Shown one piece after another: positions 52,103 to 60,750 of a stretch of 64,000 nt of DNA. The stretch is taken from NCBI GenBank assembly GCA_035602605.1, contig DATNLZ010000127.1, forward strand, positions 1 to 64,000, in the 5' to 3' direction. Under the pieces are notes generated by a model. That model was not told the origin of the DNA, searched no databases, and worked only from the letters and a program-made list of their open reading frames with translations. The translations under genes and the position numbers were made by a program. Position 1 is the first letter of the stretch, and every line of letters starts with the position of its first letter. Origin of the DNA: DASQHY01 sp035602605 (GTDB lineage: Bacteria; Acidobacteriota; Terriglobia; Acidiferrales; UBA7541).

Positions 52103-54559
52103 CTACAACTGAAGTTTGCGAAGGCGAAGGGCGTTAGCGATCACCGACACCGAGCTAAAACTCATAGCCGCGCTGGCGATCATTGGATTGAGGAGCAGCC
52201 CGAAAAAAGGAAACAGCACCCCAGCAGCGATAGGGATGCCCAACACGTTGTAGACCAGCGCGAAAAGAAGATTTTGACGGATGTTGCGCATTGTTGCGCG
52301 GCTCAGCTTACGCGCGCGCACAATCCCTCGCAAATCCCCTTGCAACAGCGTTACTCCGGCGCTCTCCATGGCCACGTCGGTGCCGGTGCTCATCGCGATA
52401 CCGACGTTGGCCGCGGCAAGCGCCGGGGCATCATTTATACCGTCGCCGGCCATGGCTACCACGTGGCCTTCGCTCTGCAGACGCCGAACCACTTCGAGTT
52501 TTTGTCCCGGAAGGACTTCCGCTTCAACTTGGTCGATCCCCAGCTTATGGGCAACAAATTCGGCATTCTGTCGGCGGTCACCGGTGAGCATAACGATCCG
52601 CATTCCTTCGCGATGCAGCGCTTCGACAGCTTCCATCGTGGACGCTTTTACTGGGTCGGCCACAGCCAGGACTCCGGCGAGTCGAGTATCGACCGCTACA
52701 AAAACACGTGAAACGCTCGTTTCTAGTTGGGCAGGTGGCGACATACCTGCGGCTTCCATCTCGACGCCCAAACCCTTTAAGAATGTTTCTGTGCCAATGG
52801 CCACATTGCGCGCGCCAATTTTTCCCCGAATGCCGTGGCCTGTAACGGACTCAAAATTCACGGGCGTTTCGAGAATCAGATGCTTCTCAGACGCCGCTTT
52901 CAAAATGGCCCCAGCCATTGGGTGTTCGCTTCCCTGCTCGAGACTTGCCGCCAGCCGGAGAAGTTCATGTTCGTTGACGACGCTTGCTGAACTTAAGGTG
53001 ACAGAAACAACACGCGGCTTTCCTTCCGTCAGCGTGCCGGTTTTATCGACTACAATGGTGTCCACTTTCTCCAAGATTTCCAGCGCCTCGGCACTCTTAA
53101 TCAGCACGCCGGCTGATGCGCCCCGCCCGACGCCGACCATAATGGACATGGGTGTCGCGAGGCCCAGCGCGCACGGGCATGCAATAATCAGAACGGCAAC
53201 GGCATTGACCAGGGCGTAAACCATTCGCGGCTGCGGTCCCCATAGGGCCCAAACGATGAACGTCGCTATCGCCGCCACAAGTACAGCTGGGACAAAATAC
53301 GATGAGACAACGTCCGCATACCTTTGGATCGGCGCGCGACTTCGTTGCGCCACGTTGACCAAACGAACAATCTGTGCCAGCAATGTTTCTTTCCCTACGC
53401 GCTCAGCGCGCATCACGAAGGTTCCCGTGGAGTTGATCGTGCTGCCCACCACGCGGTCGCCAGGGTGTTTCTCGACCGGCATGGATTCGCCAGTCACGAG
53501 GGATTCATCGACAGCGCTTGAGCCTTCCATGACCGTGCCATCCACCGGAACTTTCTCACCAGGGCGCACCCGCAGGCGGTCACCGGGCTGAACTTGGGCG
53601 ATCTCAACGTCGCGCTCCTCGCCATTTGCCGCAATAACACGTGCTGTTTTCGGAGCTAGGCCAAGCAGGGCGCGAATAGCGCTCGATGTGCGACTGCGCG
53701 CACGCAGCTCGAGCACTTGGCCGAGTAGCACCAGAGTTGTAATCACCGCAGCGGATTCAAAATAAACAGATACTTCACCGCTGTGCGACCGAAACGACAG
53801 CGGGAAGATTCCGGGGATCATCGTTGCTACCACGCTGTACACGTAAGCGGTGCTTGTGCCCATCGCAATGAGCGTGAACATGTTAGGGCTTCGGTACCGT
53901 AAAGAATCCCAGAAGCGCGTAAAGAAAGGCCACCCTCCCCAGAGAACGACCGGCGTTGCAAGGCCGAGCTCAATCCAGTTTTTTGCATGTGCGAGCCGAA
54001 GCTGGGAGTACCCGCTCATCATCTCGCCCATGGCCAGGAAAAGAAGCGGTGCGGTCAACAGAGCCGAAATCCAAAAGCGCCGGTTCATCGATTCCAGTTC
54101 ATGATCGGGAAGCTCGTCTGCGGTCACTTCGACCGGCTCAAGCGCCATGCCGCAGATCGGACACGTGCCGGGAGCCGCTTGAACAATTTCCGGATGCATC
54201 GGGCAGGTATATTGATTTAGCGCGTCTGCAGGTTGTGGGACGACGCTCGCTCGCCCTGCAGCGATTTCACGTGCCGGAGCAATTCCATGAAGCATCGATT
54301 GGGGCATAGGGGTTTGCGCCATCGGGGGTTGCGGCATAGGCGAAACCGCACGGCCCGAGAGAAACCGCTGCGGATCGGTTTGAAATTTTTGGGAGCAGCC
54401 GACACTACAGAAAAAGTAAGTCTTTCCATCGTGCTCGGCTCGAGCAGCCGCCCGTTGTGGAACAACGATCATTCCGCAAACGGGATCCTTAGCCTGAGGC
54501 GTGGGTTCAGAGCCAGGGGGTGTGCTGTTCGATCTTGCTTCGGAGTGAGCGTCATCCAT
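52103..54559 (-). CDS. Copper-translocating P1B-type ATPase with YHS and heavy-metal-binding domains
   Basis: An 818-residue P-type ATPase. In place of the usual N-terminal HMA domain it has a YHS domain (DPVCGMIVVPQ with YFFCSVGC, residues about 25-65) and a C-P-M-H-P/C-P-I-C-G-M heavy-metal-binding domain (YTCPMHPEIVQAAPGTCPIC, about 110-130). The pump core is complete: TGE loop (DESLVTGESMPVEK), the ACPCALGLATP metal site in TM6, phosphorylated aspartate in VVDKTGTLTEG, HP motif SEHPMAGAI, and AMAGDGINDAPAL. The C-terminal SFSSVSVIANALR matches Cu+-exporting members. Its product would push copper out of the cytoplasm. Confidence 0.94.
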   Translation of the reverse strand: MDDAHSEARSNSTPPGSEPTPQAKDPVCGMIVVPQRAAARAEHDGKTYFFCSVGCSQKFQTDPQRFLSGRAVSPMPQPPMAQTPMPQSMLHGIAPAREIAAGRASVVPQPADALNQYTCPMHPEIVQAAPGTCPICGMALEPVEVTADELPDHELESMNRRFWISALLTAPLLFLAMGEMMSGYSQLRLAHAKNWIELGLATPVVLWGGWPFFTRFWDSLRYRSPNMFTLIAMGTSTAYVYSVVATMIPGIFPLSFRSHSGEVSVYFESAAVITTLVLLGQVLELRARSRTSSAIRALLGLAPKTARVIAANGEERDVEIAQVQPGDRLRVRPGEKVPVDGTVMEGSSAVDESLVTGESMPVEKHPGDRVVGSTINSTGTFVMRAERVGKETLLAQIVRLVNVAQRSRAPIQRYADVVSSYFVPAVLVAAIATFIVWALWGPQPRMVYALVNAVAVLIIACPCALGLATPMSIMVGVGRGASAGVLIKSAEALEILEKVDTIVVDKTGTLTEGKPRVVSVTLSSASVVNEHELLRLAASLEQGSEHPMAGAILKAASEKHLILETPVNFESVTGHGIRGKIGARNVAIGTETFLKGLGVEMEAAGMSPPAQLETSVSRVFVAVDTRLAGVLAVADPVKASTMEAVEALHREGMRIVMLTGDRRQNAEFVAHKLGIDQVEAEVLPGQKLEVVRRLQSEGHVVAMAGDGINDAPALAAANVGIAMSTGTDVAMESAGVTLLQGDLRGIVRARKLSRATMRNIRQNLLFALVYNVLGIPIAAGVLFPFFGLLLNPMIASAAMSFSSVSVIANALRLRKLQL

Positions 54560-54644
54560 GGCGCTATGTTAGATACAAAAACACCTCGACGGGTATATTT
54601 CGGCAGCCAAGCGGGTTCGCTGCCGGGCTGTTATACTGCACCCT

Positions 54645-54872
54645 ATGACGCTAGTTGAAATCACCTACGAACTTCAATCCCCGCTCCGCCCCGATCAACT
54701 CTACAAACTCGGCGAGTTTGCGAACACATACGGACTCCGCAATTTCCATTTGGACGGCCCACGGAATCATATTTCATTCGAATATGATGCGTCCCGCCTC
54801 AAAGAAACCGAGGTCGCACACGTTTTACGAAGCGCGGAAATACCGGTGCTACGTCGTGTAGATCAAAGTTGA
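54645..54872 (+). CDS. Small protein, possibly HMA-like fold, next to the copper ATPase
   Basis: A 75-residue protein with a beta-alpha-beta-beta-alpha-beta pattern (EITYELQSPLRPDQLYKLGE, FHLDGPRNHISFEYDASRLK, VAHVLRSAEIPVLRRV). This is the layout of an HMA-like ferredoxin fold but without the C-x-x-C metal site. It lies divergent to the copper ATPase, 85 bases between starts. A role in binding or sensing is possible; I do not know a named family. Confidence 0.55.
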   Translation: MTLVEITYELQSPLRPDQLYKLGEFANTYGLRNFHLDGPRNHISFEYDASRLKETEVAHVLRSAEIPVLRRVDQS

Positions 54873-54992
54873 TTTCCTAGCAAAAACTATAAAATCTAAG
54901 TTGGAATAGTTACGGCGAGCTCAACGATTCGGCGGTGTGATTTAAATCAAAGACGTTCGCGTAGCTACCGAGTCACTTCCAGGCAAAAAAGA

Positions 54993-55020
54993 GGAGCCCC
55001 TGCTTGGGAACAGGGGCTCC
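54993..55020 (-). terminator. Strong intrinsic terminator on the minus strand
   Basis: The stem GGAGCCCCTG (54993-55002) pairs perfectly with CAGGGGCTCC (55011-55020) over ten base pairs with an 8-base loop. On the minus strand it is followed by TCTTTTTT (54992-54985), a full rho-independent terminator. No annotated minus-strand gene lies upstream of it, which raises the question of what it terminates. Confidence 0.85.
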
Positions 55021-55170
55021 AAAGGCCCACTCCGTTTCCCGGTCTTTTTTGGGCCGGGGCGTGGGGTCATCCATCCTAGCTTCCCTCTCAGAGGCAGGTG
55101 GGAACGATCTGCACAAGCCAGCGAGCAAGCCCCTTCCCCCTCGCTCGCTGTCCAATACATCTCGTCATCC
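55021..55170 (-). ncRNA. Possible structured small RNA upstream of the terminator
   Basis: Between the terminator and about 55170 the minus strand holds several clean stems: CAGCGAGCGAG with CTTGCTCGCTG (55119-55150), a CCTCT-G-AGAGG element, and GGCCCA with TGGGCC just before the terminator stem. No reading frame there makes sense. This is what a small RNA gene with its own terminator would look like. I compared it by eye with SRP RNA, 6S RNA, tmRNA and SAM riboswitch cores and saw no match. Confidence 0.3.
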
Positions 55171-55460
55171 GGAGTGTGCCCACGCCTCCCTCATTGCACG
55201 ACCTTGGCCAGTCGAATCGCCGGTGTCCGCCCAGGCGCATGTTCGTAGTTTTCAACACCTTGAGTATTCCATTTGTCCGTAGGATGGTCCTAAAGTCGCT
55301 CCCGCTCTCGAATCGGGAAAAACCGAATCCCCCTTTGGAACTGCGCTGGTTGGTAATTCATTTTGCCCAAGCGATTCACTCCTCCGCAATCCTGATTCAG
55401 CGACCGCCAGCATCCGCTCCGAATCCACTTCATTCTGCAATAGAAGACGGCATTTGTTGT
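55171..55460. other. Non-coding stretch before the lysine promoter
   Basis: No gene is seen in this 290-base stretch, and open frames look like chance. It should contain the promoter for the minus-strand small RNA candidate. Confidence 0.3.
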
Positions 55461-55490
55461 TTGACACCTACGTTGCAGCTTTGCTAAATT
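55461..55490 (+). promoter_or_regulatory. Consensus sigma-70 promoter of the lysine operon
   Basis: TTGACA (55461-55466) is followed after 18 bases by TAAATT (55485-55490), placing the transcription start near 55497, just before the first helix of the lysine riboswitch. The perfect -35 and near-consensus -10, together with the riboswitch position, make this a good promoter call. Confidence 0.75.
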
Positions 55491-55499
55491 CAGTTCTGT

Positions 55500-55692
55500 C
55501 TTTGGTAGAGGAGCGGAGGCCATCAGTAGCCGGGTCGGTACTTCCGAACAGCTTCGGAGACTCGCGCGAAAGGGACTCTTGCAGATCATTCCGCCGAAAT
55601 CGCCGCGATAGCTGACGCCGCCGCGATTGGGGGACAGGTCTAAGGCCTGTCCACTGTCATCCGTGACACACGGATGGAGCGCTATCGAGAGG
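55500..55692 (+). promoter_or_regulatory. Lysine riboswitch (L box)
   Basis: The leader shows the conserved lysine-aptamer blocks in order: GGTAGAGGAGCGG...CAGTAG (55504-55529), GCGAAAGGGACTC (55565-55578), CCGCCGAAATCGC (55591-55603), GCTGACGCC, and ACTGTCATCC...GGATGGAGCGCTATC (55653-55685). They line up with the B. subtilis lysC leader blocks GATAGAGGTGCG, GAAAGGGGAGCG, GCCGAAGC, GGCTGTCA and TGGAGGGCTATC. Helix P1 forms from GGTAG and CTATC. After it, CACCCGAG and CTCGTGGGT can form a short hairpin before the coding region; the gene's start has little visible ribosome site, so a translational or terminator switch are both possible. It should reduce expression of the dap genes when lysine is high. 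Confidence 0.88.
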
Positions 55693-55769
55693 CGACGGCA
55701 CCCGAGTAGTTTCCTCGTGGGTCCTTCCCCTCCTGTAGTTCCCTCCGTGACCGGTGAAATGCATTACCT

Positions 55770-56804
55770 ATGAACCTTTTCGAGCTCATTCGCGCGCTGA
55801 TTGACATCGAGTCCATCACCAACAACGAGCGCAACGTGGAACGCTTTCTATACGACTATCTGTCCGCCCTAGCAGCGCGTTTCTCCGGCGCAATCGAGCG
55901 CATGGAAGCCGAGCCGGAGCGCTTCAATATCTTTGTCCATTGGGGTCCTCCTGTTGTCACTCTTTCAACGCATATGGATACGGTTCCTCCCTTCGTTGCT
56001 TCGAAAGAAGATGACCAGTTCATCTGGGGCCGCGGGGCGTGTGATGCCAAGGGAATCATCGGCACAATGATTTTTGCTGCCCACAAGTTGCTGGAAGACA
56101 GAGTGCGCAATTTCGGGTTGCTGTTCCTGGTGGGCGAGGAGCGCAACAGCACGGGAGCAAAAGCGGCCAGTCAATCCCCTCGTGGCTGCCGTTATTTAAT
56201 TAACGGTGAGCCAACCGAAAATCAATTGGCGCTTGCCAGCAAGGGCGCCCTTCGACTGGAAGTTATAGCGCATGGCAAAATGGCCCACTCCGCGTATCCC
56301 GATCTCGGCGATTCAGCTATTGATCGACTTCTCGACGTGCTCCATGACATTCGCCGCATTCCGTTGCCCGAAGACCCGCTTCTCGGTCGCTGCACTCTAA
56401 ATATCGGAACGATTTCCGGCGGCCGCGCACCCAATGTTGTTGCAGATTCTGCGCAGGCCGAAATCATGTTCCGTCTCGTTGGCGATCCGGGTCCGCTGCG
56501 CCAGTCAGTAGCCGCGGCTGCTGCAGGTCGGGCCAATGCCAGCGAAATCCTTTGCACGCCGGCAATGCACTTTGAGCGGTTCGACGGCATCCCTACAACC
56601 GTCGTTTCTTACACCACTGACATTCCGGTGCTTGCGGGAGCCTGGGGCAAGCCATTCCTGCTGGGTCCGGGAAGTATTCATGTGGCGCATACATCAGAAG
56701 AACGAGTGCCGAAGCTCCAATTGGAGCAAGCGGTCGAAATTTATTCCACCATGGTCCGCGACCTTCTCGCGGGAGAAGCACGAAAACCGGAGAATGTTTC
56801 CTGA
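55770..56804 (+). CDS. dapE: M20-family deacylase, probably succinyl-diaminopimelate desuccinylase
   Basis: A 344-residue zinc deacylase of the M20 (DapE/ArgE/LysK) fold. Metal and catalytic residues: STHMDTVPPF (first His/Asp), WGRGACDAKGIIGTM (bridging Asp), LVGEERNSTG (Glu-Glu pair), INGEPTEN and the late GPGSIHVAHTSEERV (His). It is the first gene after a lysine riboswitch and before dapB, dapA and dapD. As DapD makes the N-succinyl intermediate, a desuccinylase is required, so DapE is the best guess; ArgE or LysK by sequence alone cannot be excluded. Stop and dapB start are one base apart. Confidence 0.82.
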   Translation: MNLFELIRALIDIESITNNERNVERFLYDYLSALAARFSGAIERMEAEPERFNIFVHWGPPVVTLSTHMDTVPPFVASKEDDQFIWGRGACDAKGIIGTMIFAAHKLLEDRVRNFGLLFLVGEERNSTGAKAASQSPRGCRYLINGEPTENQLALASKGALRLEVIAHGKMAHSAYPDLGDSAIDRLLDVLHDIRRIPLPEDPLLGRCTLNIGTISGGRAPNVVADSAQAEIMFRLVGDPGPLRQSVAAAAAGRANASEILCTPAMHFERFDGIPTTVVSYTTDIPVLAGAWGKPFLLGPGSIHVAHTSEERVPKLQLEQAVEIYSTMVRDLLAGEARKPENVS

Positions 56805-56805
56805 G

Positions 56806-57498
56806 ATGAATCTCGCGATTATAGGTTACGGCAAAATGGGGCAGCTCATCGAGCAGCTTGCTGCCGAATACAACTTTGCCGTCAAACTGAAATTAAACGG
56901 GGCCAGCAATCAAAATTTTGAGGGACTTACCAGCGAAAATCTTAGCGGTATAGATGTGGCCGTGGAGTTTTCGACGCCGTCAGCAGCAGTAGAAAACATC
57001 GAGCGATTGGCTAGGCTAGGCGTCAATGTTGCCGTGGGCACAACGGGCTGGCTGCATCAACTGCCTCACGTTCAGTCGGTGGTGCACCGAAGCAACACAG
57101 GTTTGGTTTGGAGTCCCAATTATTCGATCGGCATCCAGATGTTTTTTAAAATCGTGTCGCAAGCCTCCCGCCTGCTTGCGGGCCAAACAGAGTATGGTGC
57201 TTGGGCGTGGGAAATCCATCATGCGGCTAAAAAGGACGCGCCCTCCGGCACCCTTCTCGCATTAGTGGAAGAAATGAAACACGCGGGATACGAGCGGCCG
57301 ATAGGAGTAAGCGCGACTCGCGCCGGCACGCACCCCGGAACTCACGAGATTGGATTTGATTCGCTTGGCGACACGATCACTTTGCGCCATACGGCACGTA
57401 GCCGGGAAGCTTTTGCTCGCGGGGCCCTGCGCGCGGCACGTTGGATCGTCGGGAAAAAAGGGGTGTTCTTTTTTCCCGAGATCATTGAGAAGCTATGA
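56806..57498 (+). CDS. dapB: 4-hydroxy-tetrahydrodipicolinate reductase, short form
   Basis: A 230-residue DapB (usual 240-270). The Rossmann motif is AIIGYGKMGQLIEQ, without the longer glycine-rich GAxGRMG loop, as in Bacteroidota-type enzymes. The catalytic histidine and lysine are in EIHHAAKKDAPSGTLLAL, and VAVGTTGW is present. It reduces the dapA product with NAD(P)H. The ATG at 56806 begins one base after the upstream stop; a start at 56794 is possible. It lies 57 bases before dapA. Confidence 0.92.
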   Translation: MNLAIIGYGKMGQLIEQLAAEYNFAVKLKLNGASNQNFEGLTSENLSGIDVAVEFSTPSAAVENIERLARLGVNVAVGTTGWLHQLPHVQSVVHRSNTGLVWSPNYSIGIQMFFKIVSQASRLLAGQTEYGAWAWEIHHAAKKDAPSGTLLALVEEMKHAGYERPIGVSATRAGTHPGTHEIGFDSLGDTITLRHTARSREAFARGALRAARWIVGKKGVFFFPEIIEKL

Positions 57499-57555
57499 GA
57501 TTTTAGCGCGGATAGAAATGATTCGATGGCTTGGATTTCTGCAAAGGAGGCAATT

Positions 57556-58458
57556 ATGCTCACAGGATGCGGTACTGCATTAGTCACTCCGTTTCGCCAG
57601 GATCTCTCGTTGGATGAACTGACATTCCGCCGTCTAGTGCGCAGGCAGATCAGCGCCGGCATTAATTTTCTCTGTCCTTGCGGCACCACAGGTGAGAGCC
57701 CGACCCTGAGCCGCGCCGAGCATTTGCGGGTTGTCGAGATCACGCTCGAGGAAGCCGGGGGCAAGGTTCCCATCATCGCCGGTGCCGGAGGTTACAACAC
57801 GAGTGAGGTCATCGAACTGGCACGCGAACTGAAAACCATGGGTGTGGACGGATTGCTCTCGGTGACCCCGTATTACAACAAACCGACGCAGGAGGGGCTG
57901 TATCAGCATTTCAAGGCTATCGCCGCCTCCGTTGACCTTCCCATTGTTCTTTACAGCGTTGCTGGACGCACCGGCGTCAACATAGATCCCGCGACCGTGA
58001 ACCGCCTTTCTGAAATTGGCAACATTATGGCCATCAAAGAAGCCTCCGGCAATATTTCACAAATGGCCGCTATTGTGAATTCCGTTCCGGACCATTTCGC
58101 GGTACTGTCGGGTGATGACGCAATCACACTGCCGCTTATTGCGCTAGGTGGACGCGGAATCATTTCGGTAGCGTCAAATGAAATTCCTGCCGAAATGACT
58201 CAACTGACCCAGTGCTGCCTTGCTGGAAACTTTGAAGAGGCTCGGCGCCTACAGCGCAAGTATCTCCCGCTGATGGAAATCAACTTCGTTGAATCCAATC
58301 CTATTCCGGTGAAGGCAGCGATGGGCCTTATGGGATTGCTCGAGCCCGTCTGGCGGCTCCCTTTGGTTCCACCCAAGCGGGAAAATCTGGTGAGACTAGG
58401 AGAACTGCTCGCAACGCTCGGGCTCGTTCAGGAGGTCCATGCTGCCAGAGCAAGTTGA
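57556..58458 (+). CDS. dapA: 4-hydroxy-tetrahydrodipicolinate synthase
   Basis: A 300-residue DapA aldolase condensing pyruvate with aspartate semialdehyde. The core is GCGTALVTPFRQDLSLDE, the CGTTGESPTLS loop, the tyrosine in LYSVAGRTGVNIDP (usual Y-N-V-P-G-R-T) and the Schiff-base lysine in MAIKEASGNISQM. Replacing N and P in the YNVPGRTG motif with S and A is mild. AAGGAGG lies 7 bases before the ATG at 57556. Its last 20 bases overlap the dapD start, so translation is coupled. Confidence 0.95.
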   Translation: MLTGCGTALVTPFRQDLSLDELTFRRLVRRQISAGINFLCPCGTTGESPTLSRAEHLRVVEITLEEAGGKVPIIAGAGGYNTSEVIELARELKTMGVDGLLSVTPYYNKPTQEGLYQHFKAIAASVDLPIVLYSVAGRTGVNIDPATVNRLSEIGNIMAIKEASGNISQMAAIVNSVPDHFAVLSGDDAITLPLIALGGRGIISVASNEIPAEMTQLTQCCLAGNFEEARRLQRKYLPLMEINFVESNPIPVKAAMGLMGLLEPVWRLPLVPPKRENLVRLGELLATLGLVQEVHAARAS

Positions 58459-59278
58459 AGGGCTTTTCGATAATGCGTCCGCGCCGTATGCTGAGGAACA
58501 CTTCCAAGTCTTCCAGGCGTTTCGGGAGGCACTAAATTCCGGCTCTGTACGGGCTGCTGAACCCGATCCCGCGTCAAAGTTAGGTTGGCGCGTGAATCAA
58601 TGGGTAAAAAAGGGCATCCTGCTAGGATTTCGAATGGGAACGGTCATCGATATGTCGATTGACACCGCTCGCCAGCCTTTTTTTGACAAGTCCACGTTTC
58701 CCGTAAAAAGACTTACGCCGGCAAGTGGGGTGCGTATCGTACCGGGCGGCTCCAGCATTCGCGACGGCTGTTACGTCGGGAAGGGGGTTACCTGTATGCC
58801 GCCAATGTTTATCAATGTTGGCGCATACGTTGACGATGGAACACTGATCGATTCACACGCGCTCGTCGGAAGCTGCGCGCAGGTCGGACGCAAGTGCCAC
58901 ATCTCGGCGGGCGCGCAAATCGGAGGTGTGCTTGAACCGGTAGGGGCGATGCCCGTAATCATCGAAGACGAAGTGCTGGTTGGGGGTAATTCCGGAGTGT
59001 ACGAGGGTACGATTGTGAAGCGTCGCGCGGTTCTTGGTACCGGCACAATCCTCAATCGCTCTACTCCCGTTTACGACGTGGTGACCGGAACAATTCACGC
59101 ATCAACTGCCGATGAACCGCTGGTTATTCCTGAAAATGCTGTCGTAGTTTCTGGTTCTCGCACCATTTCCAAGGGTCGCGGCAGAGATTGGCAGCTATCT
59201 CTGTATACCCCGGTCATCGTCAAGTATCGCGACGCCGGCACGGACACGAAAGTGCAGCTCGAAGATCTGCTTCGCTAG
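58439..59278 (+). CDS. dapD: 2,3,4,5-tetrahydropyridine-2,6-dicarboxylate N-succinyltransferase
   Basis: A 279-residue left-handed beta-helix succinyltransferase. Hexapeptide repeats run through VRIVPGGSSIRDGCYVGKGV, SCAQVGRKCHISAGAQIGGV and LVGGNSGVYEGTIVKRRAVL; the N-terminal helical domain with RVNQWVKKGILLGFRMG is typical of DapD. This defines the succinylase branch of DAP/lysine synthesis. The start inside dapA has AGGAGGT 3-5 bases upstream. The gene is convergent with hisA, 27 bases between stops. Confidence 0.94.
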   Translation: MLPEQVEGLFDNASAPYAEEHFQVFQAFREALNSGSVRAAEPDPASKLGWRVNQWVKKGILLGFRMGTVIDMSIDTARQPFFDKSTFPVKRLTPASGVRIVPGGSSIRDGCYVGKGVTCMPPMFINVGAYVDDGTLIDSHALVGSCAQVGRKCHISAGAQIGGVLEPVGAMPVIIEDEVLVGGNSGVYEGTIVKRRAVLGTGTILNRSTPVYDVVTGTIHASTADEPLVIPENAVVVSGSRTISKGRGRDWQLSLYTPVIVKYRDAGTDTKVQLEDLLR

Positions 59279-59305
59279 CGATTCCGATTCGTAAACAATC
59301 GGCCA

Positions 59306-59989
59306 TTATTTCGCAGCAAGTTTTCCTGTATAAATAGCCATCCCCACAGCGGCGCGCATGCCAATTCTTTCGAGCGCGCGCACCTCGCCCATGTTGCGAA
59401 TCCCCCCGGCGGCGGTGACTGGCAAGGACGTCAACTTTCGCAATTTACGAAACCACGCCAGGTTCGTCCCTTTCATCGTTCCTTCGTTATCGACATAGGT
59501 GCAGAGAAACTCAGAGCAGAATGGCTGTAGCTGAGGAATTGCTTCCTCTGGCCGCAAAGCTAGTCGTTCACGCCAGCCGCGCACTACGATCTGTCCACCT
59601 TCTGTATCCACAGCGACGATAACGTGCCTCTTTCCCACACGCGCGACCAACCGCTGAAGAAAGTTGTACGCAATCGCTCCATCACGGAACGCTGCGCTGC
59701 CCACAATAATTTTCTCTGCGCCCCAGGATAATATCTCCTCGGCCTGTTTGACCGTTCGCACACCTCCCCCGACACGGACCTTCATGCGCGCCCGGTGGCA
59801 CAGGGTTTTGATCCACTTCCGGTTTCTTCCGGTTCGGAGCGCGGCGTTTAGGTCAATAACGTGTACGATCGGATAGTCTCGGAATCGCTCCAGCAAGCCT
59901 AGAATGTCGTCAACGGAAAGCGCCAAGCGTCGCCCGCGCACGAGTTGAACCGCTTTCCCATCCTTCAAATCAATGCACGGAATGATCAT
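59306..59989 (-). CDS. hisA: ProFAR isomerase
   Basis: A 227-residue TIM barrel of histidine synthesis. Motifs: IIPCIDLKDGKAVQLVRG (first catalytic Asp), VGGGVRTVKQAEEILSWGAE, VIVAVDTEGG (second Asp), and TAAGGIRNMGEV (phosphate site). The loop usually reading R-D-G-T is N-E-G-T (in TYVDNEGTMKG), an Asp-to-Glu change near the active site. It is the last gene of the his operon here and overlaps hisF by ATGA. Confidence 0.93.
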   Translation of the reverse strand: MIIPCIDLKDGKAVQLVRGRRLALSVDDILGLLERFRDYPIVHVIDLNAALRTGRNRKWIKTLCHRARMKVRVGGGVRTVKQAEEILSWGAEKIIVGSAAFRDGAIAYNFLQRLVARVGKRHVIVAVDTEGGQIVVRGWRERLALRPEEAIPQLQPFCSEFLCTYVDNEGTMKGTNLAWFRKLRKLTSLPVTAAGGIRNMGEVRALERIGMRAAVGMAIYTGKLAAK

Positions 59990-60750
59990 GGGGTCAGCCG
60001 AATCGGCACTCCGTGTTCTGCCAGATAATTCTTGAGGCTAGAAATTGGCTGCGTCTGATCATGAAAAATAGACGCGGCCAGCGCCGCATCTGCCTGCCCC
60101 TCCGAAAAAACAGAAAGAAAATGTTCGCGTGTCTTTGCACCACCGGATGCGATTACCGGAACCGAAACTGTATTGGCGACAGCCGCCGTCAATTTGCAAT
60201 CGAACCCGCTATATGTTCCATCACGATCTATTGACGTTAATAATATTTCACCGGCGCCGCGTTCGACTCCTTGCCGCGCCCACGCGATGGCATCGAGCCC
60301 CGTTGCCTCACGGCCACCACGGATGAATACCTCCCATCCGGAACTGACCAGTTTCACGTCCATGGAAAGCACCACCGCTTGCGATCCGAATTGAGCCGCC
60401 AATTCCGAGATCAAGTCCGGGCGCTCCACGGCCGCTGTGTTTACGGTTACCTTGTCAGCTCCCGCGCGTAGGACCGCCTGCCCCGCTTGCAAAGTACGAA
60501 TCCCACCTCCGGCCGTGAACGGTATGTTCAACTGTCGCGACACGCCACGCACCGTTTCGAGAAAGGTCGCGCGGCCATCCCGTGACGCCGTAATATCCAG
60601 CAGAACGAGCTCATCGGCACCATCGCGGTTGTATCGCGCCGCCAGCGTTTCGGGATCTCCCATATCGCGCAAGCTCTCGAACGCAATGCCTTTGAGCACG
60701 CGGCCACCATGTACATCGAGGCACGGGATAATCCGTCGCGCAAGCGTCAT
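59986..60750 (-). CDS. hisF: Imidazole glycerol phosphate synthase cyclase subunit
   Basis: A 254-residue TIM barrel. Catalytic Asp residues are in RIIPCLDVHGGRVLKGIAFE (the family usually has V-K-G-V-x-F) and VVLSMDVKLV; GADELVLLDITAS and PFTAGGGIRTLQAG are intact. With HisH it makes IGP and AICAR from PRFAR. It overlaps hisH and hisA by four bases at each end. Confidence 0.95.
   Translation of the reverse strand: MTLARRIIPCLDVHGGRVLKGIAFESLRDMGDPETLAARYNRDGADELVLLDITASRDGRATFLETVRGVSRQLNIPFTAGGGIRTLQAGQAVLRAGADKVTVNTAAVERPDLISELAAQFGSQAVVLSMDVKLVSSGWEVFIRGGREATGLDAIAWARQGVERGAGEILLTSIDRDGTYSGFDCKLTAAVANTVSVPVIASGGAKTREHFLSVFSEGQADAALAASIFHDQTQPISSLKNYLAEHGVPIRLTP

Noticed and set aside
55021..55170. 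Possible 6S RNA, SRP RNA, tmRNA or SAM riboswitch
   Set aside because: None of their core sequence blocks could be found by eye; kept only as an unnamed structured RNA candidate.
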